DNA of 64,000 bases from Xanthomonas dyei (GTDB lineage Bacteria > Pseudomonadota > Gammaproteobacteria > Xanthomonadales > Xanthomonadaceae), in contig NZ_MDEE01000015.1 of NCBI RefSeq assembly GCF_002939865.1, positions 1 to 64,000 of the forward strand, in the 5' to 3' direction. The position numbers and the translations under genes are program-made. Under the pieces are notes generated by a model. That model was not told the origin of the DNA and made no database searches. It saw only the letters and a list, made by a program, of their open reading frames with translations. How positions within the stretch are numbered: position 1 is the first letter of the stretch; each line of letters opens with the position of its first letter. Positions 27,349 to 36,002 of the stretch are shown piece after piece.

Positions 27349-27360
27349 TGGTATAGACCA
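27349..27360. promoter_or_regulatory. HutC/GntR-type operator in front of the kinase gene
   Basis: TGGTATAGACCA has perfect TGGT/ACCA arms and contains GTATAGAC, a match to the GTnTAnAC core bound by HutC-subfamily GntR regulators. It lies 39 bp before the kinase ATG, where a repressor would block the promoter. The only GntR gene in the window is the last gene of the same operon. Confidence 0.65.
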
Positions 27361-27652
27361 ATTGCGCGAAGCCGATCCAACGGGGCCGGCACGCAGACCG
27401 GCAACAACACGGACGGCGCTGCCGGGCCGTCGTTGTCGCGCTGGCGCCATCAGGCGGTCGCGCGACATGGAGTGGAAGGGCAGCGCGAAACCGAAAGTTC
27501 GCTGGCCGTCATCTCAAGATCAAATGTGGGAGTGCCGCAAGCGGCGCCGAACCACGCCGCGTGGCGGCGGTCGGTCGCGCAGTATGCCCCGTGCCGCCGC
27601 CGGCCGCCATGCCGGCCCGTCGCCGCGATGGCGCTGCGCGGTCCCGGCACCG
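27361..27652. other. Divergent intergenic region
   Basis: This region separates the minus-strand uptake operon from a plus-strand glycosyltransferase gene. It should hold the operon promoter, but I see no clear -35/-10 pair. No gene is supported. Confidence 0.4.
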
Positions 27653-27658
27653 GATAAT
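27653..27658 (+). promoter_or_regulatory. -10 element directly before a glycosyltransferase gene
   Basis: GATAAT ends 6 nt before the ATG at 27665. Transcription would begin at or within a base of the A of ATG, giving a leaderless mRNA. No Shine-Dalgarno sequence is present, which fits. The -35 region is poor. Confidence 0.4.
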
Positions 27659-27664
27659 GACTAG

Positions 27665-28504
27665 ATGACTCCAGTCCAGATCGCCGCCGTCGTCGTCACC
27701 TATCAGAGCAGCAGCACCATTGATGCCTGCTTGTCGCGGCTGCGTGCGGCCGATGGCATCAGCGAGATCCGGGTGGTCGACAACGCGTCCAGCGACGACA
27801 CTCTGGACGTGGTGCAGCGGCATGCGTTGGCCGATGCGCGCGTGCACTTCATCGCCAACCCGGATAACCCCGGCTTTGCCACTGCCTGCAATCAGGGTGC
27901 GCGCGACTCGCAGGCGCCCTGGCTGGTCTTCATCAACCCGGATCTGATGGTCGAAGCCGACACCCTGGTGCAGTTATGCGCGCGCGCCACCGGGCATGCC
28001 GCGGTGCTGCTGGGAGTGGAGCAGGTGGACGAACACGGCCGGCCGGATGCAGCCGTGCGTCGCCGCGACCCTGACTTCGCCGCGATGCTGCGCGCCCCGC
28101 GGGCCGCTGCCCAGCTGGCGGTGCCCGCCAATCCGTCGCTTGCCCTGCAGCCGGTGGATGCGATCTCCGGTGCCTTGATGCTGATGCAGCGCAGCCTGTT
28201 CGATCGCCTGGACGGCTGGGACGGCAGCTACCGTCTGCACGCCGAGGACCTGGACCTGTGCCGGCGCGCGCGCCAGGCCGGTGCGCTGGTCGCGGTGGCC
28301 AACGATCTGCAGGTGGTGCATGTGCGCGGCGTGTCCAGCCGCTCGCGGCCGTTCTTCGTGGAATGGCACAAGCACCGCGGGTTGTGGCGGTATTTTCGCA
28401 AGTTCGAGGCCGGCCAGCGCGGGCCGTTGACCCAGCTCGGGGTGTGGCTGGCGATCTGGACCCACGCCGCCGCTCAGGTGCCGCGATTGTTACGACAGAA
28501 ATGA
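27665..28504 (+). CDS. Family 2 glycosyltransferase (rhamnosyltransferase-like)
   Basis: This is a 279-aa cytosolic GT-A enzyme of the WbbL/rhamnosyltransferase type. The nucleotide-binding start is IAAVVVTYQSSSTIDACL, followed by VVDNASSDDT, NPDNPGFATACNQG, FINPDL in the DxD position and LHAEDLDLCRRARQAG, where Glu-Asp is the likely catalytic base region. It has no membrane helix. Enzymes like this add sugars to lipopolysaccharide or exopolysaccharide precursors. It stands alone between divergent and same-strand polysaccharide genes. Confidence 0.88.
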   Translation: MTPVQIAAVVVTYQSSSTIDACLSRLRAADGISEIRVVDNASSDDTLDVVQRHALADARVHFIANPDNPGFATACNQGARDSQAPWLVFINPDLMVEADTLVQLCARATGHAAVLLGVEQVDEHGRPDAAVRRRDPDFAAMLRAPRAAAQLAVPANPSLALQPVDAISGALMLMQRSLFDRLDGWDGSYRLHAEDLDLCRRARQAGALVAVANDLQVVHVRGVSSRSRPFFVEWHKHRGLWRYFRKFEAGQRGPLTQLGVWLAIWTHAAAQVPRLLRQK

Positions 28505-28556
28505 AATGACTGGCGTTAAATTAGTGATAAATCGGTGATGGGGAAGCGGCCGAAAC

Positions 28557-28572
28557 TGTGATACGTTTCGCC
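28557..28572 (+). promoter_or_regulatory. Possible Clp (CRP-like) binding site before the XagA-like gene
   Basis: TGTGATACGTTTCGCC matches TGTGA-N6-TCACA in the whole first half and three of five bases of the second. A second TGTGA lies at 28579-28583, 22 bp (two helical turns) further on. Clp is the c-di-GMP-responsive CRP homologue of Xanthomonas and is known to control biofilm polysaccharide genes. The match is partial. Confidence 0.35.
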
Positions 28573-28634
28573 GCGAAGTGTGACCTAGTCTGTGCTTCCT
28601 GTCCCTAACGGGTCCCCCATCAGGAATCGTACAA

Positions 28635-29669
28635 ATGTCTTTACAGAACGACCCGCGCTCGCGGGTACGTCCGTCGTGCCTTACCTGCGTGCAGTCCAGC
28701 CCGGTTGCCACATCGTCTACTCCGCCCCCTAACACCCGCCGCCTGTCGGTGGCCGCGGTGTATGCACTCGCCTTGAGTTGCGCGCTGGCCGCGTTGCCGG
28801 GGAGCGCCATCGCCGGTGCCTGGACCCAGCCGCAGGGCGATACGTTAGTGATCGTCAAGGCGCTGCATAGCGATGGCCGTGGCTGGTTCGACGACAGTCA
28901 CCACCGCACGACCTTCGGCGACGGCCAGCAATTCGATGGCAACGGTCGCAGTCGCCAGGACCAGCTCAACGTCTATGTCGAGCATGGCCTGACCGATAAG
29001 CTCAGCGTCATCGGCAATTTCTATTTCAACGACATCGGTTTCAGCAACCACGATGCCGTCAACGGTCGGCAGCGGACCACGACCACCGGCTTTGCCGATC
29101 AGGAAATCGGCCTGCGCTATGCGCTGCCGAGCGCGCAGAACGATGTGTGGCGCAGCTCGGTGCAGGCGCTGGTCAGCATCCCGGCGTATGGCCGCAGCAA
29201 GACCTATCACCCGAATAATCCCGAGGCGAATTCCGATCCTGCGCTTGGCCTGGGCGACTATGGCCTGGAGCTGCGTTACAGCCGCGGCCGCGGTTACACG
29301 CTGGGCGGGCGCAACGGCTACGTCGATCTGGGCGGCGCAGTGCGCCTGCGCGGCAGTGCTGCCTCCGACGAAGTGCGGGTGGATGCGTCCACCGGTCTGA
29401 GCCTGACTCCGAGCTGGCTGCTGCTGGGCGAGCTCAACGTGATCCAGGGCCTGGGCAACGGACGTAGCAACTTTGATGTCCCCGGCTCTGCTGGCGGCGT
29501 TGGCTTCGTCGCCACCGGCACCAACTACGACCTCACCAAGCTGCAGCTGTCGACGCTGTACACCGCGCCGGGCGGCAGCCAGTGGCAGCTGGGATACCAG
29601 CAGCCGGTGATGGGCCGCAACACCGGTGCCGCAGGCGGGCCGTTCGTGGCCGCCTGGTGGCGGTTCTGA
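28635..29669 (+). CDS. xagA: XagA-like outer-membrane protein of a biofilm polysaccharide cluster
   Basis: This is a 344-aa exported protein. The signal sequence is long and the hydrophobic part (about residues 38-60, VAAVYALALSCALAALPGSAIAG) ends near residue 61. The rest alternates aromatic and polar residues as in a beta-barrel and ends in AAWWRF, with a terminal aromatic as in outer-membrane proteins. AGGA 9 nt upstream supports ATG 28635. It is followed by a BcsA-like synthase and two envelope proteins on the same strand, the arrangement of the Xanthomonas xagABC cluster. The name rests on this resemblance. The role is probably export of the polymer across the outer membrane. Confidence 0.65.
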   Translation: MSLQNDPRSRVRPSCLTCVQSSPVATSSTPPPNTRRLSVAAVYALALSCALAALPGSAIAGAWTQPQGDTLVIVKALHSDGRGWFDDSHHRTTFGDGQQFDGNGRSRQDQLNVYVEHGLTDKLSVIGNFYFNDIGFSNHDAVNGRQRTTTTGFADQEIGLRYALPSAQNDVWRSSVQALVSIPAYGRSKTYHPNNPEANSDPALGLGDYGLELRYSRGRGYTLGGRNGYVDLGGAVRLRGSAASDEVRVDASTGLSLTPSWLLLGELNVIQGLGNGRSNFDVPGSAGGVGFVATGTNYDLTKLQLSTLYTAPGGSQWQLGYQQPVMGRNTGAAGGPFVAAWWRF

Positions 29670-29682
29670 GGACGCCACGACA

Positions 29683-31593
29683 ATGACGGTCACCTGCGAC
29701 GAAATGGACGCGCTGGGACGGGCGCCGGACATCGGCCGCGAACGCGGTCTGTTGGGTCGCGCGCTGGTGACGGCAGGCGTCATCAGCGACGAACAGCTGC
29801 GCTCGGCGCTGGCGTTGCAGCAGCGCTGGAATTCGCGTCTGGGCGATGTGATCCTGGCCCAGCGCGGCGTGCCGGCGCAGCGCTTCTACGCCATCGTTGC
29901 CGCGCACTTCGGGCTGGAGTTCATCGATCTGGTGCAACAGCCGCCGGACGCCGAGCTGCTCACCGCCGGCGATCTCGATAGCTACGCGCAGCGTCTGCTG
30001 CTGCCGTGGCGTCGCGAGGACGGTGTGCTGGTACTGGCGGTGGCCGATCCCGACCCGGCGGTGTTCGCCTGGGCGCGCGCGCACTACGGCGAAGACGTGC
30101 GCTTTGTCGGCACCGCCAAGTTCGATGTGATCTGGAGCCTGCAGCGCTACGCCGACGAGCAGCTCACCGACAACGCGCTGAACCTGCTCGCCTCGCACGC
30201 ACCGACCTACTCGGCGCGCCAGGTGGTCACGCGTGGGCAGAAGTTCACCTTGTGGGCGATCGCGGCGGTGTTGCTGATCGCGATGGTGCTGTTCCCGGTG
30301 CCTGCGCTGATCACCGTCAACGTGCTGGTGGCGCTCGGCTTTTTGGCGACGTTCGGTTTGAAGCTGTTGCTGGTGTGGTTCGGTTCGCGCCACCGCATCG
30401 ACATCAAGGTGACCGAAGACGAAGTAGCCGCGCTGCGCGACGACGACTTGCCGGTCTACACCGTGCTGGTGCCGATGTACAAGGAACCGGAGGTGTTGCC
30501 GATCCTGGCCAACGCGCTACGCAAGCTGGATTACCCGATCAGCAAGCTCGACGTGAAGCTGGTGCTGGAAGCCGACGACTTCGAGACCATCGACGCGGCC
30601 AAGAAACTCGGCCTGGAAGCGTTCTTCGAAATCATTCGGGTGCCGCCGTCGCAGCCCAAGACCAAGCCCAAGGCCTGCAACTACGCGCTGCATTTCGCGC
30701 GCGGCGAACTGCTCACCATCTACGACGCCGAAGACAAGCCCGAGCCGGATCAGCTCAAGCGCGTGGTGGCCGCCTTCCGCAAGGCGGAAAAGGATGTGGT
30801 GTGCATCCAGGCGCGGCTGAACTACTACAACGCCGACGAAAACTGGCTGACGCGGATGTTCACGCTGGAGTACACGCTCTGGTTCGACTTCTACCTGCCG
30901 GCGCTGGAATACCTGCGCATCCCGATTCCGCTGGGCGGTACCTCCAATCACTTCCGTCTGGACGTGTTGCGCCAAGTGCGCGCGTGGGACCCGTACAACG
31001 TCACCGAAGACGCCGACCTGGGCGTGCGGCTGATCCAGAACGGCTACCGCGTCAACGTGGTCAATTCCACCACGTTCGAAGAAGCCAACGTCAGCATTCC
31101 CAACTGGATCCGGCAGCGCTCGCGCTGGCTCAAGGGCTACATGCAGACCTGGCTGGTGCATATGCGCGACCCGGTGCATCTGTATCGCAGCACCGGGTTC
31201 AAGGGGTTCTGGGGCTTTCAGTTCTTTATCGGCGGCGGATTTTTCACCGCGCTGGGCGTGCCGGTCTTGTGGGCGCTGTATGCGGTGTGGATGGTCACCG
31301 GTACCACCATGTTCGAACGGTTCTTCCCGCCGTGGCTTGCCGCGGTCTCGCTGGTCAATCTGCTGCTGGCCAATGCGTTCTTCATCTACATCACGCTGGT
31401 GGCCGCGTTCAAACGCGACTACTTCAAGTTGGCGCCGTACGCGCTGACGGTGCCGTTTTACTGGGCGTTGCAATCGATCGCCGCCTACAAGGGTCTCTGG
31501 CAGCTGATCCACAATCCGTTCTATTGGGAGAAGACCACGCATGGCATCAGCAAGCATTCGGAAAACGAACGCCGCGCCGCACTCGAAGAGTGA
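29683..31593 (+). CDS. xagB: XagB-like processive glycosyltransferase with N-terminal GspE_N domain
   Basis: This is a 636-aa membrane synthase. Residues of about 20-150 form a GspE_N (MshEN-like) domain, and the same fold binds c-di-GMP in some proteins. Two helices (about 190-235) precede a GT2 domain with D348-A-E-D351, T441-E-D and Q478-R-S-R-W482, the D,D,D,QxxRW set of cellulose and poly-GlcNAc synthases. Several C-terminal helices follow. The start is at ATG 29683, 13 bp after the preceding stop. No PilZ domain is present, so any c-di-GMP response would have to come through the N-terminal domain. Confidence 0.75.
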   Translation: MTVTCDEMDALGRAPDIGRERGLLGRALVTAGVISDEQLRSALALQQRWNSRLGDVILAQRGVPAQRFYAIVAAHFGLEFIDLVQQPPDAELLTAGDLDSYAQRLLLPWRREDGVLVLAVADPDPAVFAWARAHYGEDVRFVGTAKFDVIWSLQRYADEQLTDNALNLLASHAPTYSARQVVTRGQKFTLWAIAAVLLIAMVLFPVPALITVNVLVALGFLATFGLKLLLVWFGSRHRIDIKVTEDEVAALRDDDLPVYTVLVPMYKEPEVLPILANALRKLDYPISKLDVKLVLEADDFETIDAAKKLGLEAFFEIIRVPPSQPKTKPKACNYALHFARGELLTIYDAEDKPEPDQLKRVVAAFRKAEKDVVCIQARLNYYNADENWLTRMFTLEYTLWFDFYLPALEYLRIPIPLGGTSNHFRLDVLRQVRAWDPYNVTEDADLGVRLIQNGYRVNVVNSTTFEEANVSIPNWIRQRSRWLKGYMQTWLVHMRDPVHLYRSTGFKGFWGFQFFIGGGFFTALGVPVLWALYAVWMVTGTTMFERFFPPWLAAVSLVNLLLANAFFIYITLVAAFKRDYFKLAPYALTVPFYWALQSIAAYKGLWQLIHNPFYWEKTTHGISKHSENERRAALEE

Positions 31594-32935
31594 GCCGGTC
31601 GCGCGTCGCGACAGCGGCTTGCCGGCGTTTCTGGTGGCCGTGGTGGCGCTGTCGCTGCTGAGCCAGCCGTTGTTGGTGCAGTCGATGGGCGGTGTTGCAC
31701 CGACCAGCGCGCCCGGCGTCGGTGTGCCGGCCAGCGGCCTGCTGGCCTGGGCCGTCGATCTGGCGTTGCACCGTTGGGATCTGCCGTTTCAGGTGTGGCC
31801 GTTTTTGGCGGTGGCTGCCAACGCCTTGTTCCTGTCGCTGCTATGGCGCGATCTGGCCGGCGTGTTCGGGCGTGGCTGGGCCAGCGGGCTGACCCTGCTG
31901 GTGGGCTGCAACCCGCTGTTCCTGCTGCCGATCGCCGTCGGCGGCAGCCAGGCGGTGGGCCTGCTGGCGTTCTACGGCTTGTGCCGCACGCTGCGCCGCC
32001 TGCAGGCGCCGGTGGAGGCCTTCACCTATCTGCGTATCGCCGGGTGGTTGTGCATCTTGCTGTGCCTGGATCTGCAGACATTGGCGTTGTCGACCATGGT
32101 CGCGCCGTGGCTGCTGCTGGTGATGCCGCCGCAGATGTTGCGCAAGGCGCCGGGCTCGTTCTACCTGGTGTGCTATCTGCCGTTCGCGTTTCTGGTCGGC
32201 ATGTGGGCCTACGTCAATCTGACCGTGTTCAATGCGCCGTGGCCGACCCTGTCGAGCATCTCGCAAGGGGCCAGTCCGCTGCCGTTGCCGCTGGCCGCAC
32301 AGGCCGAAGGCTGGTTGCCGGCGGTGCGTTGGAGCGTGGCGGCGCTGGCCTGCTTCCCGGTGTTGGCGTTGGTGATGCGTGCGCGCAACGGTGCGCTGGC
32401 GCGTGGCGTGGTGGCCAGCGTCGGCACGGTGATCTGCGCGGCCGCGCTGTCGTTTGCGTTCGGCTGGGCGGGCTTCGATGCCTTGCTGCTGCTGTGGGTG
32501 CCGGCAGCCTTGTTGCTGCGCGCCTTGCAGGCCGACCAGCGCAGCCAGGCAGCCGGGTTGTTGCTGCTCGGCCTGATCGGCGCGGCCTGGGTACAACCGC
32601 AGGGCTGGGGTAGCTGGATGCGTACAGCGCCTGCCGATGCGCAGTCGCTGCTGCAGGGCGACGCGGTGGTCATGGCCGCACCGGTGTCGCTGCCGGTCGC
32701 GCGTGTGGCGACCCCTGCGGCGGCGGATACGCTGACGCCGTTGGTTGAGGCGGATGCCGCGATCAAGACGCACGTGCCCGCGCAGATGCGCGCCGCCGCC
32801 ACGTCAACCGGCCCTGCAACCGCGACCGCGCTGCAGCCGGACGTGGCTAACGCAGCGCTGCGTACCGGCACCTGCGTGCAGGGCACGGCAGCGTCGACCA
32901 CCGAGGTGTCTGGCGCATGTGCAAACGCGTTCTAA
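31541..32935 (+). CDS. Polytopic membrane protein of the XagAB-like cluster (XagC-like)
   Basis: This is a 464-aa inner-membrane protein with about eight to nine hydrophobic segments between residues 27 and 350, then a periplasmic or cytoplasmic Ala/Thr-rich tail of about 110 residues. It overlaps the end of the synthase gene by 53 bp in another frame, which indicates coupled expression. I recognise no catalytic motif. By position it matches the third gene of the xag cluster and may help polymer translocation. Confidence 0.65.
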   Translation: MASASIRKTNAAPHSKSEPVARRDSGLPAFLVAVVALSLLSQPLLVQSMGGVAPTSAPGVGVPASGLLAWAVDLALHRWDLPFQVWPFLAVAANALFLSLLWRDLAGVFGRGWASGLTLLVGCNPLFLLPIAVGGSQAVGLLAFYGLCRTLRRLQAPVEAFTYLRIAGWLCILLCLDLQTLALSTMVAPWLLLVMPPQMLRKAPGSFYLVCYLPFAFLVGMWAYVNLTVFNAPWPTLSSISQGASPLPLPLAAQAEGWLPAVRWSVAALACFPVLALVMRARNGALARGVVASVGTVICAAALSFAFGWAGFDALLLLWVPAALLLRALQADQRSQAAGLLLLGLIGAAWVQPQGWGSWMRTAPADAQSLLQGDAVVMAAPVSLPVARVATPAAADTLTPLVEADAAIKTHVPAQMRAAATSTGPATATALQPDVANAALRTGTCVQGTAASTTEVSGACANAF

Positions 32936-33885
32936 TCCTCGCAGCGTTGCTTGCCGTGTGCCTGCTGGCCAACGGATGCAACGCGGCCGCGCCGATGTGG
33001 ATGGGTGCCAACGTCAAGGTCTCGGCCAATGCGCCATGGGAAAGCGCTGCTGCTGCGCAGTCGCTGGATGCGTTGGCCGGCACCGGTGCGCGCAAGGCGC
33101 TGCTGGTGGCCTTCGTCTGGCAGGCGAACCCGCAATCGAACGACCCGGTGCTGGGCAGCGACAGCAGCCTGGAGGCCATGCGCGCTGCGCTGCGTCAGAG
33201 CCATCGGTCCGGCCTGCAGCCCACGCTCAAGGTGCATGTGTGGGTGCCTGGCCACTGGGCCGGCGAGGTGGCGCCCGCCGACCAGGCAGCCTGGTTTGCC
33301 GCATATCAAAAAGCGCTGCTGCCGTTGGCACAGCTGGCGGAAGACGAACACGCCGAAGCGTTGGTGGTCGGTACCGAACTGCGCAAGCTGCAGGACGCGC
33401 CGCAATGGCCTGCGTTGGTCGCGGCGGTGCGCAAGGTCTATCGCGGCAAGCTGTTGTATGTGGCCGACGGGATGGAGCATGCAGAAACCTTCCATTACTG
33501 GTCGCTGTTCGATGCGGTCGGCACCAGCCTGTACCCGCGTCTGTCCGACGCTGCCGGCGCGCGCGCGACCGAGATGAATGCCGCCGCGCAACGTCTGCAG
33601 GACCTGGGGCAGCGCGTGGGCAAGCCGGTGTGGGTGGCCGAGCTGGGCCTGCGCTCGGCACGCGGCAGCCTGGCCGCACCGTGGGAAAGCCCGGAGCAAC
33701 GCACCGCCGCGGTGGATACCCGCCTGCAGCTGCAGGTGCTGCAGCAGTGGCGAAAGGTGTTGCAGGCGCACGGCGTGGACGGCATCGGGCTGTGGTGCTG
33801 GTACACCGACCCCGCCGCCGGTGGCCCGGGCGATAGCGACTTCACCGTGCAGGGCAAGCCGGCACAGCAGGTGCTGGCGCGTTGA
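32917..33885 (+). CDS. Lipoprotein with glycoside-hydrolase-like TIM barrel (GH113-type)
   Basis: This is a 322-aa exported lipoprotein. The lipobox LANGC puts the lipid on Cys21. The mature part looks like a clan-A TIM barrel: VGTEL with Glu154 at the acid/base position and WVAELG with Glu242 at the nucleophile position, plus LWCWYTDP near the end. It overlaps the upstream membrane-protein gene by 19 bp, so it belongs to the same operon. Many exopolysaccharide systems include a hydrolase that trims the polymer (BcsZ, PgaB), and this may play that part. The substrate is unknown. Confidence 0.7.
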   Translation: MCKRVLILAALLAVCLLANGCNAAAPMWMGANVKVSANAPWESAAAAQSLDALAGTGARKALLVAFVWQANPQSNDPVLGSDSSLEAMRAALRQSHRSGLQPTLKVHVWVPGHWAGEVAPADQAAWFAAYQKALLPLAQLAEDEHAEALVVGTELRKLQDAPQWPALVAAVRKVYRGKLLYVADGMEHAETFHYWSLFDAVGTSLYPRLSDAAGARATEMNAAAQRLQDLGQRVGKPVWVAELGLRSARGSLAAPWESPEQRTAAVDTRLQLQVLQQWRKVLQAHGVDGIGLWCWYTDPAAGGPGDSDFTVQGKPAQQVLAR

Positions 33886-33905
33886 TGCGCTGACGCGTGG
33901 CCGTG

Positions 33906-33937
33906 CGGCCGTGCTCGGCGCCATGGCAGCACGGCCG
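33906..33937 (+). terminator. Hairpin after the polysaccharide cluster
   Basis: This is a perfect 10-bp stem (33906-33915 with 33928-33937), a 12-nt loop and then TTGTGTG. It lies 20 bp after the lipoprotein stop. The T-run is weak. Confidence 0.5.
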
Positions 33938-34131
33938 TTGTGTGGGTGGTCACCACTCGTTGCGTGTGCTCAGGTGTTGCATCTGTGGTCGGGGATCTGC
34001 GCTCTGCGGCGTTGCGGCCACTGCAGACGCCCGCAAAAATTCGACAAGGCCCCCGCGCTTGAGCGCAGGGCCAGAGCCGCGGCCGGCGGCCGGGTCACGC
34101 CCACTTGCACGCGCGGCCACTGCCGCTGCGG

Positions 34132-34137
34132 GCATAA
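34132..34137 (+). promoter_or_regulatory. -10 element of pncB
   Basis: CATAAT ends 9 nt before the pncB ATG. The transcript would have a leader of 0-4 nt. No ribosome binding site is visible before the start. Confidence 0.4.
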
Positions 34138-34146
34138 TCCGGCGGC

Positions 34147-35328
34147 ATGATCATCCATTCGCTGCTCGACACCGACCTGTACAAATTCACCATGATGCAG
34201 GCGGTGCTGCATCAGCATCCGGCCGCGCAGGTCGATTACCGCTTCAAGTGCCGCACGCCCGGCGTGGATCTGGCGCAGTTCATCGACGAGATCTCGCGAG
34301 AGATCGATGCCCTGTGCCGGCTGCGCCTGCGCGAGGACGAGGTGGACTATCTGCGCAGCCTGCGTTTCATCAAACCGGACTTCGCCGACTTTCTGGGGCT
34401 GTTCCATCTGGACCGCAAGTACGTCCAGCTGTCGGCATCGACCACCCAACCGGGCGAGATCGAGCTGACCATCCGCGGCCCGTGGCTACACACCATCCTG
34501 TTCGAAGTGCCGCTGCTGGCGATCATCAACGAGGTGTGGTTCCGCAATACTTCCGAGCCGGATTTCGAAGAGGGCCGCAGCCGTCTGCACGCCAAGGTGA
34601 GCAGCCTGCGCGACATGCCGGCCGGCTGCAAGATCGCCGACTACGGCACCCGTCGCCGCTATTCGCGGCACTGGCATGGCGAGCTGCTGCCGCTGCTGCG
34701 CGATGGCCTGGGCGAGCAGTTCGTGGGCACCAGCAACGTGTATTTCGCCAAGCACTACGGGCTGACCCCGCTGGGCACCATGGCGCACGAATACCTGCAG
34801 GCGTTCCAGGCGCTGGGGCCGCGGCTGCGCGACAGCCAGGTCGCCGCGCTGGAATCGTGGGCGCGCGAATACCGCGGCGATCTGGGCATTGCGCTATCGG
34901 ACATCGTGGGACTGGACGCATTCCTGCGCGATTTCGACCTGTATTTCTGCAAGCTGTTCGACGGCATGCGGCACGACTCCGGCGACCCGTTCGAATGGGG
35001 CGAGCGGGTGATCGCGCATCTGGAAGCCCACCGCATCGATCCCAGGACCAAGGTGCTGGTCTTCAGCGACGGCCTCAACATCGACAAGGTGATGCGCCTG
35101 TACGCGCACTTCCACACCCGCTGCCGGCTGGCCTTCGGGGTGGGCACCAGCCTCACCAACGATCTGGGGCCGACGCCGCTGCAGATCGTCATCAAGATGG
35201 TCCGCTGCAACGGCCAGCCGGTGGCCAAGCTCAGCGATTCGCCGGGCAAGAGCATGTGCGAGGACGTCGGCTACCTGCGTTATCTGCGCGATGTGTTCGG
35301 TCTGCCGCCGATGCCCGACCGCGCGTGA
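34147..35328 (+). CDS. pncB: Nicotinate phosphoribosyltransferase
   Basis: This is a 393-aa enzyme that makes nicotinate mononucleotide from nicotinate, PRPP and ATP in NAD salvage. The sequence opens [20 protein letters not shown], a hallmark of PncB. It also has [22 protein letters not shown], with the autophosphorylated His region, and [12 protein letters not shown] in the PRPP site. It is full length and monocistronic, with a gap on both sides. NAD salvage close to a PnuC gene is suggestive but not proof of a nicotinamide riboside role for that permease. Confidence 0.96.
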   Translation: MIIHSLLDTDLYKFTMMQAVLHQHPAAQVDYRFKCRTPGVDLAQFIDEISREIDALCRLRLREDEVDYLRSLRFIKPDFADFLGLFHLDRKYVQLSASTTQPGEIELTIRGPWLHTILFEVPLLAIINEVWFRNTSEPDFEEGRSRLHAKVSSLRDMPAGCKIADYGTRRRYSRHWHGELLPLLRDGLGEQFVGTSNVYFAKHYGLTPLGTMAHEYLQAFQALGPRLRDSQVAALESWAREYRGDLGIALSDIVGLDAFLRDFDLYFCKLFDGMRHDSGDPFEWGERVIAHLEAHRIDPRTKVLVFSDGLNIDKVMRLYAHFHTRCRLAFGVGTSLTNDLGPTPLQIVIKMVRCNGQPVAKLSDSPGKSMCEDVGYLRYLRDVFGLPPMPDRA

Positions 35329-35448
35329 CCGGTGGCGGTAGTGATTGACGCAGGCCGGCAGTAGCTGCCGAAAAGTGCGGGCAGCTGTCAGGGAATGCCC
35401 GGAAAAGTGAGAGACATCGCTCAATCGCTAGTTGGCAAACGTTAACAT

Positions 35449-35464
35449 TGGCATCACGCTTGCA
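35449..35464 (+). promoter_or_regulatory. Sigma-54 promoter of the cellulose operon
   Basis: TGGCATCACGCTTGCA has the invariant GG (35450-35451) and GC (35462-35463) exactly 10 nt apart and otherwise matches TGGCACG-N4-TTGC well. Transcription would start near 35475, 44 nt before bcsD. The surrounding 35400-35480 is AT-rich. An RpoN-dependent activator such as FleQ would be expected. Confidence 0.65.
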
Positions 35465-35518
35465 TCACTTTTAGTGCAACCGTCGTCTGTGACGTCCCTC
35501 TCTCGCGAAGCCTGTTGA

Positions 35519-35974
35519 ATGCCTGCACTGGACCCCTTGTCGCTGTACCGCACGCGGAGCTGCTCCCGGCAGTGGCTGGGTTTTGTGCGGGCGATGGCCG
35601 AGGAGTTCGGCGCCGAGCTGCCCGAGCACGACCTGGCCACCTTGATGGCCCGGATCGGCCGCCGCTTCGCGCGCGAGCACAGGCTGACGTCCTGCACCGC
35701 GCTGGACGAGGTGCAACAGGCCGCCAATGCGATCTGGGATAGCTGCGACTGGGGCCAGTGCACGATGGACGAACACGCCGACCATGTGCAGATCCGGCAC
35801 GGCGGTGCGCCGTTGAGTCTGGCGCTGGACGGGGCTGCCTGGAGCGACGGGTTCCTGCAAGGGGTCTACGAAGGGTGGTTCCAGCAATTGGGGATGCTGG
35901 CAGGCCTGGCGGTGCAGACCGCGCCGGCCGATACCGTCGATCTGCGCCTGTTTGTCTTGGCGCGGACGGCATGA
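35519..35974 (+). CDS. bcsD: Cellulose synthase subunit D
   Basis: This is a 151-aa protein of the Acetobacter CesD/BcsD family. The central part, with CDWGQCTMDEHADHVQIRHG and then WSDGFLQGVYEGWFQQLG, matches the conserved IGWGTVTLE...VLEGLYGRW region of the family. BcsD rings sit in the periplasm of Acetobacter-type producers and align glucan chains, although no signal peptide is seen here or in those homologues. It is the first gene behind the sigma-54 promoter, 28 bp before the next gene. Confidence 0.8.
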   Translation: MPALDPLSLYRTRSCSRQWLGFVRAMAEEFGAELPEHDLATLMARIGRRFAREHRLTSCTALDEVQQAANAIWDSCDWGQCTMDEHADHVQIRHGGAPLSLALDGAAWSDGFLQGVYEGWFQQLGMLAGLAVQTAPADTVDLRLFVLARTA

Positions 35975-36002
35975 CCATGTGCGATCGGGCAAGGGGAGTG
36001 TG

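Noticed and set aside
27283..27500. TPP riboswitch before the kinase-TonB-PnuC operon
   Set aside because: The conserved CTGAGA and ACCTGATCTGG elements are absent on the minus strand. The GntR-type operator gives a better account of control.
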